In this document: in pieces, positions 21,709-32,356 of the stretch
Numbering within the stretch: position 1 is the stretch's first letter
Layout: the number at the start of each line of letters is the position of its first letter
From: Pictodentalium vernedei
Lineage: Eukaryota > Mollusca > Scaphopoda > Dentaliida > Dentaliidae
Direction: 5' to 3'
Length of the DNA: 64,000 bases
NCBI GenBank assembly: GCA_031216915.1
Contig: CM062289.1
Span: 441,387,587-441,451,586, forward strand
Program-made: the position numbers and the translations under genes
Notes under the pieces: generated by a model
The model's input: the letters and a program-made list of their open reading frames with translations, nothing else
Databases searched by the model: none
Told to the model about the DNA's origin: nothing

Positions 21709-22305
21709 TGGATCTGAACAAGAGGATTTTAAAACAATATTCCTCATATTGCACAAAATTAGAATACGGGGCTCTGATAGGGAGCCCAAATATCACTCTA
21801 GATTTGAACAAACTTGTATCTGAACCTTCTACGGATGCTGCATATCAAATACCAAAAGATTATAACTGGTAGATCTGAAGAAGATTTTTAAAGAATATTC
21901 CTCATACTGAAGTTCCCATAGGGAGCACAAATATGACCCAAAGGGCCTAGTTTGAACAAACTTGAATCCGCCCCCTCCCAAGGATGCACTATACCATTCA
22001 TCAACAGATTCTGACTGATAGATCGGAAGATGATTTTAAAATATTGGACTCAGTTGAAATTTGGGGTTTCGTTGGGAAACCCAAATATGAACCCAGGGAC
22101 TTGATTTGAATAAAACTGAATCTCACCCCACTAAGGATACCAGATACAAAATATTAGAAGATTCTGACACATGGATCTCAAGAATATTTTTTAAAATATT
22201 CCTCATATTACACTAGGTCAAAATTTGGGCTCCCACAAACGGCGAAATACGACACCAGGGGCTGGATTTGAACTTCAAGATGAACCCCCAAAAGATGCAG
22301 TGTAC

Positions 22306-22320
22306 CAAACATCAAGAGAT

Positions 22321-22367
<47 letters not shown>

Positions 22368-22793
22368 CTGCAGTGTAACAACACTTTCAACATCCAGAGT
22401 CCTCTCATGTCGGTGATGAGTACCAAACATCAAGAGATTTATTTATTTATTTACTGCAGTGCAACAACACTTTCAACATCCAGAGTCCTCTCATGTCGAA
22501 GATTTTTACGGGAGGAGGAAAGCAGGGTGCCTGGAGAGAATCACCGTGCAATTGCCAGACACCTCAACATACTAACTCTGCACATGCAGGGTTAACATTT
22601 GTTGAAGACAAGTGCACCATCGACATGCAGTATGCCTTAGTACATAGTGCCATCAAGCCACCACATGGGCAACCAGGATGAAGTGCCTTGCCTAAGGACA
22701 CAATGCAGTAACTCCTGACAGGGATTGACCTGTCGACCTTTCGGTTTGAAATCCACGCTGTAAACAATGAGACACCGTGCACCAAGAGAGAGA
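22306..22793 (-). mobile_element. SINE, second subfamily, with expanded TTTA tail and duplicated 3' end
   Basis: The body at about 22500-22793 shows the SINE landmarks TTTACGGGAGGAGGAAAGC, GCACCATCGACATGCAGTAT and AGTGCCTTGCCTAAGGACAC. The 3' end is present twice: ACATCAAGAGATTTATTTAT followed by CAACACTTTCAACATCC occurs at 22306-22400 and again at 22428-22495. The first copy contains an (TTTA)n run of about 48 bp (22319-22366). The tRNA-like head is poorly conserved. Confidence 0.75.
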
Positions 22794-22999
22794 TTTAGAC
22801 TGGATAGATCGAAGAAGATTTTTAATGAAGATTTTTTGATTTGTAAATTTTTTTATTCAGATACAGTTTTGAAAAATATATACAATACAATTGAACATTC
22901 GAAGAGATAGGTTTCTTATACAAAATTATACAAGTATAATTTCATACAATCATGGTTCTGTAGCAAATAAATAGTGTTTAAAAATTAATTCATTTTTAA

Positions 23000-24049
23000 T
23001 AGGGCTGAAACGATTGGCTCATTTTCACAACCGACTAACCGAGAGCTGAAACCAGATAATATCCGGTTAATCGTAGCCATTATTTCACCGAAGCTGGGAT
23101 CAAAACTATAGGAACTGGAAAGCAGTATTCTCGGAAACTATTCCGTAGTGTGTATACAAACGAACATTGTTGAGTACTCGATTCCGTAGTGTGTATACAA
23201 ACGAACGTTGTCGAGTACTCGACAACGTTCGTTTGGATACATACTAAAGAATAGTTTCTGCGGTTACTCAATACTCACAGAAATTGCCGATAATTAATGA
23301 AGTCTTGAATGCCAAAGTCGATTATTTCTCAATATGTACAGCGCTGCTTCGAGGTGTACTCTATCCCGAAGGAGAAGCGGCAGATTTACTACGTTTTAAC
23401 CGTGGAATGACGATCACTATCGATATTTCAGATAACCGGTTGGTGTTTTTTTTTTTTAATCGGTTAAGTAGGTAACCGGTTTCAAACCCAGCCCTTGAAA
23501 TTAGGAATATTTTGCCACGGCAATCAGTTGCTGTGGTAAATTCCATTTCCCACGACATTGCAGCTGCAATCACAGACACGAAAATCAATTCTGTACATTA
23601 TGTGAAGACGATGAGTTGTAAGCCTCGAGCTTTATGTCTAACCCATATGACCTTGTTTGAAAAATTTAAGATTTATTCACTTGGCTTCTTGGAAATAAAT
23701 ATAGTTTGAACTAAAGAACATCGCAAGTCAAGTACTAGGAGTGCATATAGCCTTTCCTAACTCAAGCATTGAATATCAGGACTGGCAGGTAACTGCCAGT
23801 CCTGATATTCAATACTTGAGTTATATAATTAAGAGTGCTGCACAAGGGTATTTTGGGTGGGACGTTGCTCGTAATTTCTAATGCACATTATTGAAATATT
23901 ATAAATTGAGCATCTGGGGAAAATGTTACCACAGCATTAATGTGCTGTGGTAAAACCAATTTACTACAGCATTCGCCGCGGCAGTGCTGATTGCTGTGGC
24001 CAATTTCGAGGGCTGCAAACCAGTTATTCGGTTAACCATTTCAGCACTA
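23000..24049. mobile_element. hAT-superfamily element, 1.05 kb
   Basis: Ends TAGGGCTGAAACGATTGG and ACCATTTCAGCACTA, flanked by a perfect 8-bp duplication ATTTTTAA (22992-22999, 24050-24057). It contains two hairpins: GTATACAAACGAACGTTGTC mirrored near 23190-23240 (with an extra upstream copy of one arm), and GAATATCAGGACTGGCAG mirrored at 23769-23818. No transposase frame. Its ends are related to those of the 9.2-kb element at 45898. Confidence 0.88.
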
Positions 24050-24465
24050 ATTTTTAATTAAGTTTCCTTATATTGCACCAAGTTAAAATTCAGATTCCCA
24101 TAAGGAGCCCAAATATGAACCCGGGGACTTGTTTCGAAGAAACCTGAATCTGAGCTTCGAGGGATGTTGTATACAGAGAATCCAATGATTCTGATTGGTA
24201 GTTCTGAAGAAGACATTTTATTTGTTTAAAAACATTTTGTGGGAGCCAACAGCATCATGACCCTCGTGATGCCTCCCATGGCAAGGTAACTTAATTTGAA
24301 GAAACTTGAATTGACAGACAACAAAGAACATGCATACAAAATTTGGTTCAATTTGGCCCAGTACTTTATGAGAAGTTGATGTCAAGTTCATTCTGAATGG
24401 ACAGATGGATAACAGATGGAAAGTAATCACTAAAGCTCTATTGGAGCTTCGCTCAGTTGATCTAA

Positions 24466-24841
24466 AAAGAAATAAAGAGTCTTACTTTATTCACAAAAAA
24501 AACTGTTACTGACATGATACTAATAAACATCTGCAATTTGTATGTTCCTGTCATTATTATCCTTTTAAAATTACACAAGCTTCCTGACTGGTCAGAAACC
24601 AATGCATCCAGTATGGTACATTTAAATCCAATGGGATGTAAAAAGTTCAATGGGGTGTATCAGAAGATCATGTGACAGCTAAAGGGGATGTACAGACATT
24701 CTATGGTACACGTTGCCAATTTCTCATTCACCAATCGCCTCAAACATTTCTGTTTGCGCTAATAAACATTCAGACTCACAAACAAAATGAGAACAATATT
24801 GTTAAATGAGAATATTGCGAAATCTTGAAATAAAACATGTG
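24466..24841. other. Unassigned interval
   Basis: AT-rich; no frame or repeat recognised. Confidence 0.5.
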
Positions 24842-24843
24842 TA

Positions 24844-25101
24844 CAGTTCGTGGAGAGTGGATTGTAAGTAAATCACCCACGGAGTGGAGTTATCACCCAT
24901 GTTATAACTTTCAAATTTTGTACATATCGACAAAAAAACACAAGCAATGTTTCAGCTAATGGACCTCCGGGTTTAACCCGGAGGTCCATTAGCTGAAACT
25001 TAGCTTGTGCTGGTTATGCCTTTCAACAAATTTGCAATTATTGCTTGGGTGGATTGTCCACTCTGCAGGTGATTTAGTGATAATACACTCTCCACGTACT
25101 G
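24844..25101. mobile_element. TA-target MITE, CAGTACGTGGAGAGTG family (copy 1)
   Basis: TA at 24842-24843 and 25102-25103; ends CAGTTCGTGGAGAGTGG and CACTCTCCACGTACTG are inverted. The central hairpin (CAGCTAATGGACCTCCGGGT mirrored, about 24950-25012) is the same core as in the CAGTTAAAACTAGAAG family, although the termini differ. Confidence 0.87.
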
Positions 25102-25103
25102 TA

Positions 25104-25537
25104 CATACCCCCCAATGTCCAATTTTACTGTCAAGAAGAGGATTCTGTTCTGGTTTTTCTACACTACATGGATTGTCTCCTCTTTGAAACTTATTAAAGC
25201 ACTTGTACAAGTTTGAATATAGTTTCCTCAACTTTCCAAGACACACAATGCCACCCTTTGTCGAAAAAAACACTTATAAAGTCAACTTCTGTCCCACAAT
25301 AATAACGGCACGTCATTTCCCAGTGTCCTTGAATTGAAGTCTCACAAAAGTTTCAGCTCAATTGAAGGGAAATAACTCCAATCACGCTTGTACAATAATA
25401 AAGATATGTTTCATTCAGTATTTCTAATTATTACTTTTATAAAAGTTTTCTTTACTGGAATACAGTTTGAAGATTATATAATAAAACAAAACTCAACACA
25501 CGTAAGGGTCAGGGTACTAAATTTGTATAATATAATA
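25104..25537. other. Unassigned interval
   Basis: Non-coding, no recognised repeat. Confidence 0.45.
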
Positions 25538-25688
25538 TTAGAACGTTTCTTTTCATGTTCTATCGGATGATAGTACCTGAGTTTGTGTGATTTCTGAAAT
25601 AAAACCTGAAGCTGCTGAAGGTTTTATTTCAGAAATCACACAAACTCAGGTACTATCAACCGACAGAACATGAAAAGAAACGTTCTAA
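25538..25688. repeat. Near-perfect hairpin with 70-bp arms
   Basis: Left arm from TTAGAACGTTTCTTTTCATG to AAATAAAACCT; the right arm is its complement with about two mismatches; loop GAAGCTGCTGA. It could be a young foldback element. No outer terminal repeats or target duplication were identified. Confidence 0.88.
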
Positions 25689-26619
25689 TTATTTTATTAT
25701 GCCGAACAAAAAATAACTTTCATTGTTAAGTGTTAACTGTAACATGTCATCAATCTTTTAATAACAATGTAATCGAATCCAAAAACATGACGTCATTTCG
25801 AACGAATGGCGTCTCTTCGAAAATGACTTGTCACAAGTGTCGTCGCTTTGGGAGTTTCTATTTCACCAAATGCCAGTGTTGACAACTGCATCATGCTGTT
25901 CATGTTATAATTGATTGTTAATGCTTGTGTTAAAAGTGATATAAATTAATGGAATATAAATTCATGTTTCTCGGATGACAACAGTTCATAGAATTAAGCG
26001 GAGTGAAACAATTTATTTTGAACTTGAGGCGGAGGCTCAGTGAGGTCGAGGAGTACTAAACTTGTGGAAATCTAATTGATTGAAGTCATAACTGAGACTC
26101 ATATTCAGGATTCACTGAAGTGGTGAACAACACGTGAGTGAGTTTTTAATATTTCTGATTCTTTTGAATTCATTGTTTGCAGTTAAAATTAAAAACACAC
26201 CCACTGAAGATGATATATTTGTTGGTAAGTTTGTGTCTACCGGTGTTGTAAAAAAGTTAAACGGACACGGAACCAGCGTTTGGTGTTGAGATAATTCCAA
26301 TCGACGCTGATCAATGGAAGTGGCGCTTACATTTTCTTCGTTCTCTTGTCTCCAGAGAAAAACGTTCCGATAGTACCCGTGTTTTGCCCCAAAACTCCAG
26401 TACTATGACTTTTAGACGGTGTCAACTTAACCAATCACAGCTGATGTTACAAACGTGAGGCATAATAATAGTGTTTCAGTAGGGTCTGTGGGACTGTACT
26501 ACCCTTCTGAGATTCGTATTTCCTACACCTTTCAGAGGAGAAAATTAAAAACACTTATCAGCTCAACGAACTGTTCTGATTTTGATTTGTTTGAAATCAT
26601 TGACATTAAAGTTGGTGCT
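25689..26619. other. Unassigned interval
   Basis: No coding or repeat structure recognised. Confidence 0.45.
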
Positions 26620-27257
26620 TTAACCCTTTTTATCCTGACGTTCAAACGTCACAGGGAATTCAGTTTCCTCAACATTTTTCAAAATGCGACGTCAAACGTC
26701 GTAAAGTACAAATAACAAGATATTTTCAAATTAGTGATTATCTGGTTGAGGGCTAGATTATTTGTGGTGGTCTGAATTTGTTATTCAAAACTTGTTTTAT
26801 TGCAAATTATTGGAGAGTGCCCACAGGCACTCTCCAATAATTTGTAATAAAACAAATTTATGTAAACAAAATATTATTTGTGTTTGACTGAATATGAAAT
26901 ATAAGCAAGGTAAGTGTTCCCTTTTGCTCTGGTATCCTCATTTTTTGAAAGCCCTAATAGTGGCTTCTTGCACTTAATCAGTTAAGAAGTCTTGACAGCA
27001 GGATTATATTAGTATTTTAAGTTGCGATAACATTTTGCTCAACTGTTGTCACTGAGCACTATTCGGGAGAAAATAGGAATTGAGATTAAAACTTTAAAAA
27101 ACCGAAAAATAATAACAAAACAAATGACCACAAAGTCATAAGACGTACAAAAGTATCAACGCGCCATTTGATTTCGTACGTAATAAGACGTACAGAAGTA
27201 TCAACGCGCTGTTTGATTTCGTACGTAATAAGATGTACAAGAGTATCAAAGGGTTAA
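26620..27257. mobile_element. TTAA-target element with GGAGAGTGCC hairpin core and 45-bp subterminal repeats
   Basis: TTAA at 26620-26623 and 27254-27257; ends CCCTTTTTATCCTGACG and AGAGTATCAAAGGG. The core at about 26790-26855 pairs AAATTATTGGAGAGTGCC with its complement. The right arm holds about 2.7 units of a 45-bp repeat (GTATCAACGCGC, TTTGATTTCGTACG, TAATAAGACGTAC). The paralogue at 62865 has about six such units. Confidence 0.78.
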
Positions 27258-27503
27258 TTTTATTTTAAATGACTAAATGTTGATGTCCTGCATGTAATCA
27301 TGGATGTTTCCTGTTGAAACCATACGTTCTGTTATTTAATTTGAAAATCTTCGGAGATTGACTTCCAATGAGAAAAGTATGTCTGCCGTGGACTTGTCAC
27401 TTCCACAGGTGGGCAACTTTCCACGGATGTAATATTAGATTCTAAATACTAATTATAGGAATAATCATCAAAATTTTAATTGATGAAGTACTGGGTATAA
27501 CCC
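27258..27503. other. Unassigned short interval
   Basis: No recognised structure. Confidence 0.4.
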
Positions 27504-28391
27504 GTGTAGCAGGATATCTTCCCCCCTGGGGGGGGGGGGGGGGGGGAGTATCCTACGTTATCTCCCCCCCCCCCCCCCCCCCCCCCCCTGGATATCTTCC
27601 CCCCACCTCAAAAATAAAATATGAAAAGAACTGAACAAAAAGATAAAGATAAGAACATTTATTTATGGAATTTTCATTTAAATTAACACAAAAAAGTGGT
27701 TCAACTCTTTAATATATACATGACCAGTGAATAGGAAATAGGCAATCTCAGAAGCAACTATTTCACAAATATCAATAGGTTTTTTTACACAGTGGGGCCA
27801 ACCATAACAAAGTCCAAACAATGGCTGCAAAAGTTTGTATGAATGTCTGTTGGGAGTTTGACATGGGTGGGGGGGAAGATATCCAGGCCTGTTTATCTTC
27901 CCCCCCACCCATGTCAAAAAATATAGAACAAATTAAAAACAGTTTCAACTTGGCTTATACCATTGAATAATGACCAGTGAATTGAAAATAGGCAATCTTA
28001 GAACCTTTCCAGCAATTTGGGGGACTGTTCCGAACACATGGATGGGGTTGGGGTGGGAGAGATGTCCAACCTGCATATCTTCCGCCTCACCCATCCAAAA
28101 AACATAGCTGCTATTTCAAAAATATCAATAGTTTTTTTTACACCGTGGGGCCAACCATAACAAAGTCCAAACAATGGCTGCAAAAGGTTCTATGAATGCG
28201 GAAGATATGCAGGTTGGACATCTCCCCCACCCCATCCCCATAAATAAATGTTCTTATCTTTATCTTTTTGTTCAGTTCTTTTCATATTTTATTTTTGAGG
28301 TGGGGGGGAAGATATCCAGGGTGGGGTGTTAGATAACCTAGGTTATCTTCCCCACAGGGGGGGGGGGGGGGGGGAGATATCGTGGCACACC
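27504..28391. mobile_element. Foldback element with long G and C homopolymers
   Basis: The outer ends GTGTAGCAGGATATCTTCC and its inverse (GATATCGTGGCACAC) enclose long inverted arms: CCTCAAAAATAAAATATGAA and the next ~40 bp at 27607-27665 are complementary to 28240-28300. Inside are G-runs at 27528-27546 and 28357-28374, a C-run at 27564-27588, and further inverted blocks around GGGGGAAGATATCCAGG. No coding sequence. The runs could form G-quadruplexes and are prone to assembly error. Confidence 0.75.
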
Positions 28392-28397
28392 AGTGCT

Positions 28398-28510
28398 TCA
28401 TTATTTAAAAATTTTCAGATGATGATTTTTATTACCTGGTAAGCGCATACATGTATGGACATCACTGCCCACGCATGGATTACCAGTCCACAGTGAATGT
28501 ACTGTAAATG
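28398..28510. repeat. Interspersed repeat R2, copy 1
   Basis: GATGATTTTTATTACCTGGTA, TGGACATCACTGCCCACGC and CAGTCCACAGTG match 60627-60740 at about 80%. Origin unknown. Confidence 0.65.
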
Positions 28511-29449
28511 CAAAATTCCTCAGTAAACTACACTGTATATCAATGAAAACCTGGTTGCTTGACATCTTTTTGTATTATAAGTTATTGTGATGAAGACAAA
28601 TAATCAATTAATCAGATAAAGGTCGCGGTCAGTTCATCTTAGTTCAAATCGTAAACCGATTTGTAATTCAAACAACACTTCATTCGGATCATGGTCTGCA
28701 GCACATTTTGAAAAATCAACAAAAATGAAGTGGTTTGTAAGTCAATCTGTTGACAGAATAATTATGAAGCGGGCAACATAATCATAATATTTCATGTAGT
28801 GGCATCAGATGGTAACATTTGCTACTGGAGCAGTAAATACAGAAAAAAACTAAGCAAGTGCTCGGCCAGGCCAATGAGAGGCCGAGGATTTTAGTCTGAT
28901 TGGAATATTATTTTATTATTATTTATTAGTGTTTAAGCCGTCCTGGTAATTCATCCTTGTTTCTTGAGCAAAAAAACTGCTGTGGAAAACTGGTGCTTCT
29001 ACCGCAATTGCTGTGGAGCCTAATCAGCCTATTCGATTGTGTGAAAATCATCGGGGCTGGGCAGAATCTCAATTGCCATGTATATGTAGAATGTGGTGAA
29101 GTGAAAACTTTCAAGTAACTTTAACATGTGAAATTAGTTCAAGATACATGTGTATACAATATATAATCACAATCAATGTACAGAATCTTTCACACAATTA
29201 GATCATGTCAATATCATGAACCATGTGAATGCGGAGAAAAAAACTAAAGTAAGCAGGCGACTTGCTCAATATGTAGAGTATGAGTGAAAATAAGATGCAG
29301 CATAAGCACAAACTAAGTATCTCACTGTAAGAGCTTTTCAGAAACTGATGTCAGATTCTGGTGTTATCAGCATAGAAGAAGCAGAACACACAGTTTCTAG
29401 TGGTTATGCTGCATCTTGTACTGTAAATTCTAAGATTAACAATACAGTG
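28511..29449. other. Unassigned interval
   Basis: A SINE-tail-like TTATTTATTAGTGTTTAAG occurs at about 28919-28938. No other recognised structure. Confidence 0.45.
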
Positions 29450-29451
29450 TA

Positions 29452-29765
29452 CAGTTAAAACTAGAAGTCCTGTCATGAAATGCGCACAAATAGCACGTCG
29501 GTTTTCACGTTAATCTACGCGTTATGGCTATAGTAAGGCAATCAAATGCTGTGCATATGGCCTGTGCACAAGCAATGTTTCAGCCAATGGACCTCCGGGT
29601 AACCCGGAGGTCCATTGGCAGAAACATTGCCTGTATTTGCTATGAATAACCAGGAGAACCTGCCGTGCTTTGGATGCCATTCGACATGGCAAGTGCACGC
29701 AATTCCTACATGCAATTAAGCCAAGATAAGCGCACATTTCATGGCAGGACTTCTAGTTTTAACTG
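29452..29765. mobile_element. TA-target MITE, CAGTTAAAACTAGAAG family (copy 2)
   Basis: TA at 29450-29451 and 29766-29767; ends CAGTTAAAACTAGAAGTCC and GGACTTCTAGTTTTAACTG. The CCAATGGACCTCCGGGTA palindrome is perfect over more than 20 bp per arm. Confidence 0.92.
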
Positions 29766-29939
29766 TAGTGCAACCCACATGGTTTGATTCCTTGTGTAAC
29801 CTGGAAGTTGTGTAATTTCTGCCACCACAAGACTTTCTGAAGAAGCCATCCTAGGCAATATTTCTGCTGTGGATATTTTTCGTTTCCTCGGCATTTTCCT
29901 CGGCACTGCTGATTGCTGAGGGTGAATTACCAGGGCTAG

Positions 29940-30015
29940 TTTAAGGTCACATATTTTTGCACAATGGCTAAATATGGCTATACATTAGTCCAACCAATTG
30001 TTTATACTCATGGTG
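29940..30015 (-). mobile_element. SINE 3' fragment next to a minisatellite
   Basis: TTAAGGTCACATATTTTTGC then ACAATGGCTAA is the SINE tail region. It is followed directly by the 21-bp minisatellite. A related arrangement with a single unit occurs at 39973-40110. Confidence 0.6.
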
Positions 30016-30232
30016 CACATTTTAGAGGACTTCCTGCCCATTTTAGAGGACTTCCTGTCCATTGTAGAGGACTTCCTGCCCATTTTAGAGGACTTCTTGT
30101 CCATTGTAGAGGACTTCCTGTCCATTGTAGAGGACTTCCTGCCCATTTTAGAGGACTTCTTGTCCATTGTAGAGGACTTCCTGTCCATTGTAGAGGTCTT
30201 CCTGCCCATTGTAGAGGACTTCCACCACAGGT
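30016..30232. repeat. 21-bp minisatellite, about ten units
   Basis: Unit CATTTTAGAGGACTTCCTGCC with variants CATTGTAG and TTCTTGTC, alternating in a partly higher-order pattern. The unit length is a multiple of three, so all frames stay open (artefactual reading frames on both strands). Confidence 0.95.
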
Positions 30233-30450
30233 GTTGGTTACCAGGTCCTATTTTAGTAGTAAAACAGAGCTTACCACAGTCAAGAAGCATTGCTGCACTT
30301 CCTGTCATTCCGATGGGGATCTTTTTTGAACAGTGTTTAATGCAAAAGGACTTATGCACTCAAAAACAAGTTGTATGTACAACTGTTAGAATCACAATGT
30401 TCTAATATTTCTACACAGGCCTCCAAATATTTGAATGTAACCCCCCATTC

Positions 30451-30482
30451 CACACACACACACACCCACCCCCACACACACC
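30451..30482. repeat. AC-rich microsatellite
   Basis: Interrupted (CA)n with CCCACCCCC interruptions. Confidence 0.85.
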
Positions 30483-30619
30483 TGAAAAAACTTCGCACAA
30501 ACCTTTCGAATGAAAGGTCTTAAGCTGAATTTGAACACTATTTGTAAATAGTACTGGCTGGTTTTGGCCTTTATATTGAGTAAGATTTGATATAGATGCG
30601 ATTGAGATGAGATTGATAC

Positions 30620-31200
30620 TAGGGCTGCATGGTATATCGATAAACCGATATATACCGGTATTCAAATCAATATCGATTGAATACCGGTGTAATTACAAAA
30701 ATATCGGTTTATTGTCATTATTTATTTACACACAATTTAATTTTCAAGATGTCTTGAGTTTTTTAACTGCGGCCTCGAATGAATAATATAACCCCATTAT
30801 CCAAGGAATCGTCTGCTTGTACCCTCGTAATATACAAATTCGGCAGTTGAAAAAATAATTTTCAAAAATTTCAACAAAACTATATCATGTGACCCCTCAT
30901 TGGAACGAGCTTGTTGAGCTCATTCCAATGAGGGGTCACATGATATAGTTTTGTTGAAATCTTTGGGAAAAATCTGATAAACTAATTCTGAAAATAATAA
31001 ATTTTGATATCGTCTGCGTTGGGTAAAGGTTTTTCGAACTGCATCATCAAGGCATGCTAATTCGTTCTGACTGTGATGCCTCGTGTCTCGATTTTAGTAC
31101 TTGTGTTCATATATCTGAACAGTTTCAGATATACCGGTATACCGCGGTATTTTTTTTAATACCGATAACGGTATTCAATTTTGAATATCGTGCAGCCCTA
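30620..31200. mobile_element. hAT-superfamily MITE hosting a piggyBac-type MITE
   Basis: Ends TAGGGCTGCATGGTATATCG and AATATCGTGCAGCCCTA are flanked by a perfect 8-bp duplication ATTGATAC (30612-30619, 31201-31208). The subterminal arms repeat ATACCGGTAT-type motifs. MITE copy F (30788-31031) occupies the middle. Confidence 0.92.
30788..31031. mobile_element. piggyBac-type MITE, subfamily I, diverged (copy F), nested in hAT
   Basis: CCCCATTATCCAAGGAATCG at the left and CTGCGTTGGGTAAAGG at the right, with the core GGAACGAGCTTGTTGAGCTC. The flanking TTAA sites have decayed on both sides. It shows that the hAT inserted first. Confidence 0.85.
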
Positions 31201-31369
31201 ATTGATACTAAGGCTGTACAGTGCACAGGGTTAGTTGCTCAGTTACTAACAAAAAATCTTTATAACCAGAATAAAGTAAATAAACTAACCCTGTGCGTCA
31301 CACTTTCTGGTCATAAAATATTGGCAACTACCATCACACACACACAACATGAAAATATACAGTGACTAA

Positions 31370-31619
31370 CAGGTCTGAAAATAAGGAGTCTGACATTTGC
31401 AGAATGAGGTCCCCAGAGGATGAATTTGATGATGCTATCCCATACAGTGGGCCAATATATCCTCTGGGTTACCTCTTTCTGTTTTTAGACTCTGATTCAG
31501 ACTGAGGTTCACAGAGGGTAAATTTAGTGATGCTACCCTGCTGTGCAAGGGTAGCACCACTAAATTCCCCCTCTGGGGACCTCATTTTGCAGATGACAGT
31601 CTGCTTATTTTCTGGCTTG
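31370..31619. mobile_element. hAT-type MITE, CAGGNCTGAAAATAAG family (copy 1), 250 bp
   Basis: Ends CAGGTCTGAAAATAAGGAG and CTTATTTTCTGGCTTG, flanked by a perfect 8-bp duplication GTGACTAA (31362-31369, 31620-31627). The terminal repeats run inward for about 45 bp (AGAATGAGGTCCCCAGAGG mirrored). Inner hairpin GATGCTACCCTGC. Confidence 0.92.
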
Positions 31620-31723
31620 GTGACTAAAGCTGTAAAATTGCACAGGTTAGTTGGTTCTTGTTACATAGGGTGCAGGATTCAAGAAACTAATGGAAATACT
31701 GAAACTGGATTATGAAAATATTT

Positions 31724-31798
31724 TTAACCCCCTTCACTCTGATGTCATTTTTTCTGCCTGAAATTTAAATATTTTGACATCAGTGTGTAGGGGGTTAA
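31724..31798. mobile_element. Minimal TTAA-target MITE, 75 bp
   Basis: TTAA at both ends; CCCCCTTCACTCTGATGTCA and TGACATCAGTGTGTAGGGGG are inverted, with only about 27 bp between the arms. Confidence 0.8.
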
Positions 31799-31834
31799 AG
31801 TGAATTCCCAAAATGAAGAAATATTCTATTTTCA

Positions 31835-32158
31835 GTTATTTATTTATTGGTGTTTAATGTCACATATTTCTGCACAATGGCTAATCATGACCACAACAGT
31901 TTTATGGGTGGAGGAAGCCTGAGTACCTGGAGGGAACCACCTTGCAATGGCAAGCAACTGTCAGCTCCCCAACATACTAACTCCAAACAAGCATGGTTAG
32001 CATTGGTTAAGACAAATGCACCATCGATGTGCAGTACGTCTTAGCAGTAATGCTACTGTGCCCCCACATGGGAAATGGGGGTGAAGTGTCTTGCCCAAGA
32101 ACACAACGTGGCTGCTGCAGATGGGATTCGAACCAAGGACCTCTCGGCTTGCAGCCTG
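31835..32158 (-). mobile_element. SINE with intact target duplication
   Basis: Flanked by the 11-bp direct repeat TTCTATTTTCA (31824-31834, 32159-32169), as left by LINE-mediated insertion. Internal landmarks are the TTTATTGGTGTTTAATG tail, CATCGATGTGCAGTACG, GTGTCTTGCCCAAGAACAC and the B-box-side GGGATTCGAACC. Confidence 0.92.
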
Positions 32159-32218
32159 TTCTATTTTCATTTAACAGCTTGCTTTGGGTTGTTTTTTGGG
32201 GGGGTTGGAGGGGGGGGG

Positions 32219-32351
32219 GGTTATTTAGAGTTTAATGACACCTTTAACAGCGAGGATCATCTCGTGTCAAAACAGTTTTACAGGTGGACAAAGCCAGAAT
32301 ACCTGAAAAGACATGCCGAGCAGTGGTGAACAACTGTCAGACTCTCAAAAG
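32219..32351 (-). mobile_element. SINE fragment, second subfamily
   Basis: TTATTTAGAGTTTAATGACA, CATCTCGTGTC and TTTTACAGGTGGACAAAGCC correspond to the 3' half of the SINE at 22306. Confidence 0.7.
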
Positions 32352-32356
32352 TCCTA

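Larger units (their letters stand above)
20930..24465 (+). mobile_element. Modular Helentron-like array M2, copy 1, broken by several insertions
   Basis: Modules of about 150-165 bp carry GACTGGTGGATCTGAAGAAG, ATTTTTAAAGAATATTCCTC, TTGCACTAAGTTAAAATT and GGGCTCCCATAGGGAGCCC. Module sequence is seen at 20990-21300, 21709-22318, 22794-22840 and 24058-24420. The tail GGACAGATGGATAACAGATGG and the small stem-loop AAAGCTCTATTGGAGCTT close the array at about 24420-24450. The gaps are a MITE (21301), a SINE (22306) and a hAT (23000). Same family at 37000-38398 and 42807-43675. Confidence 0.65.

Noticed and set aside
26320..26460. Possible promoter or exon near 26.3-26.5 kb
   Set aside because: Only short frames and no splice or promoter pattern that could be distinguished from background.
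29964..30405. Three overlapping frames of 121-135 codons
   Set aside because: Produced by the 21-bp minisatellite, whose unit length is divisible by three.
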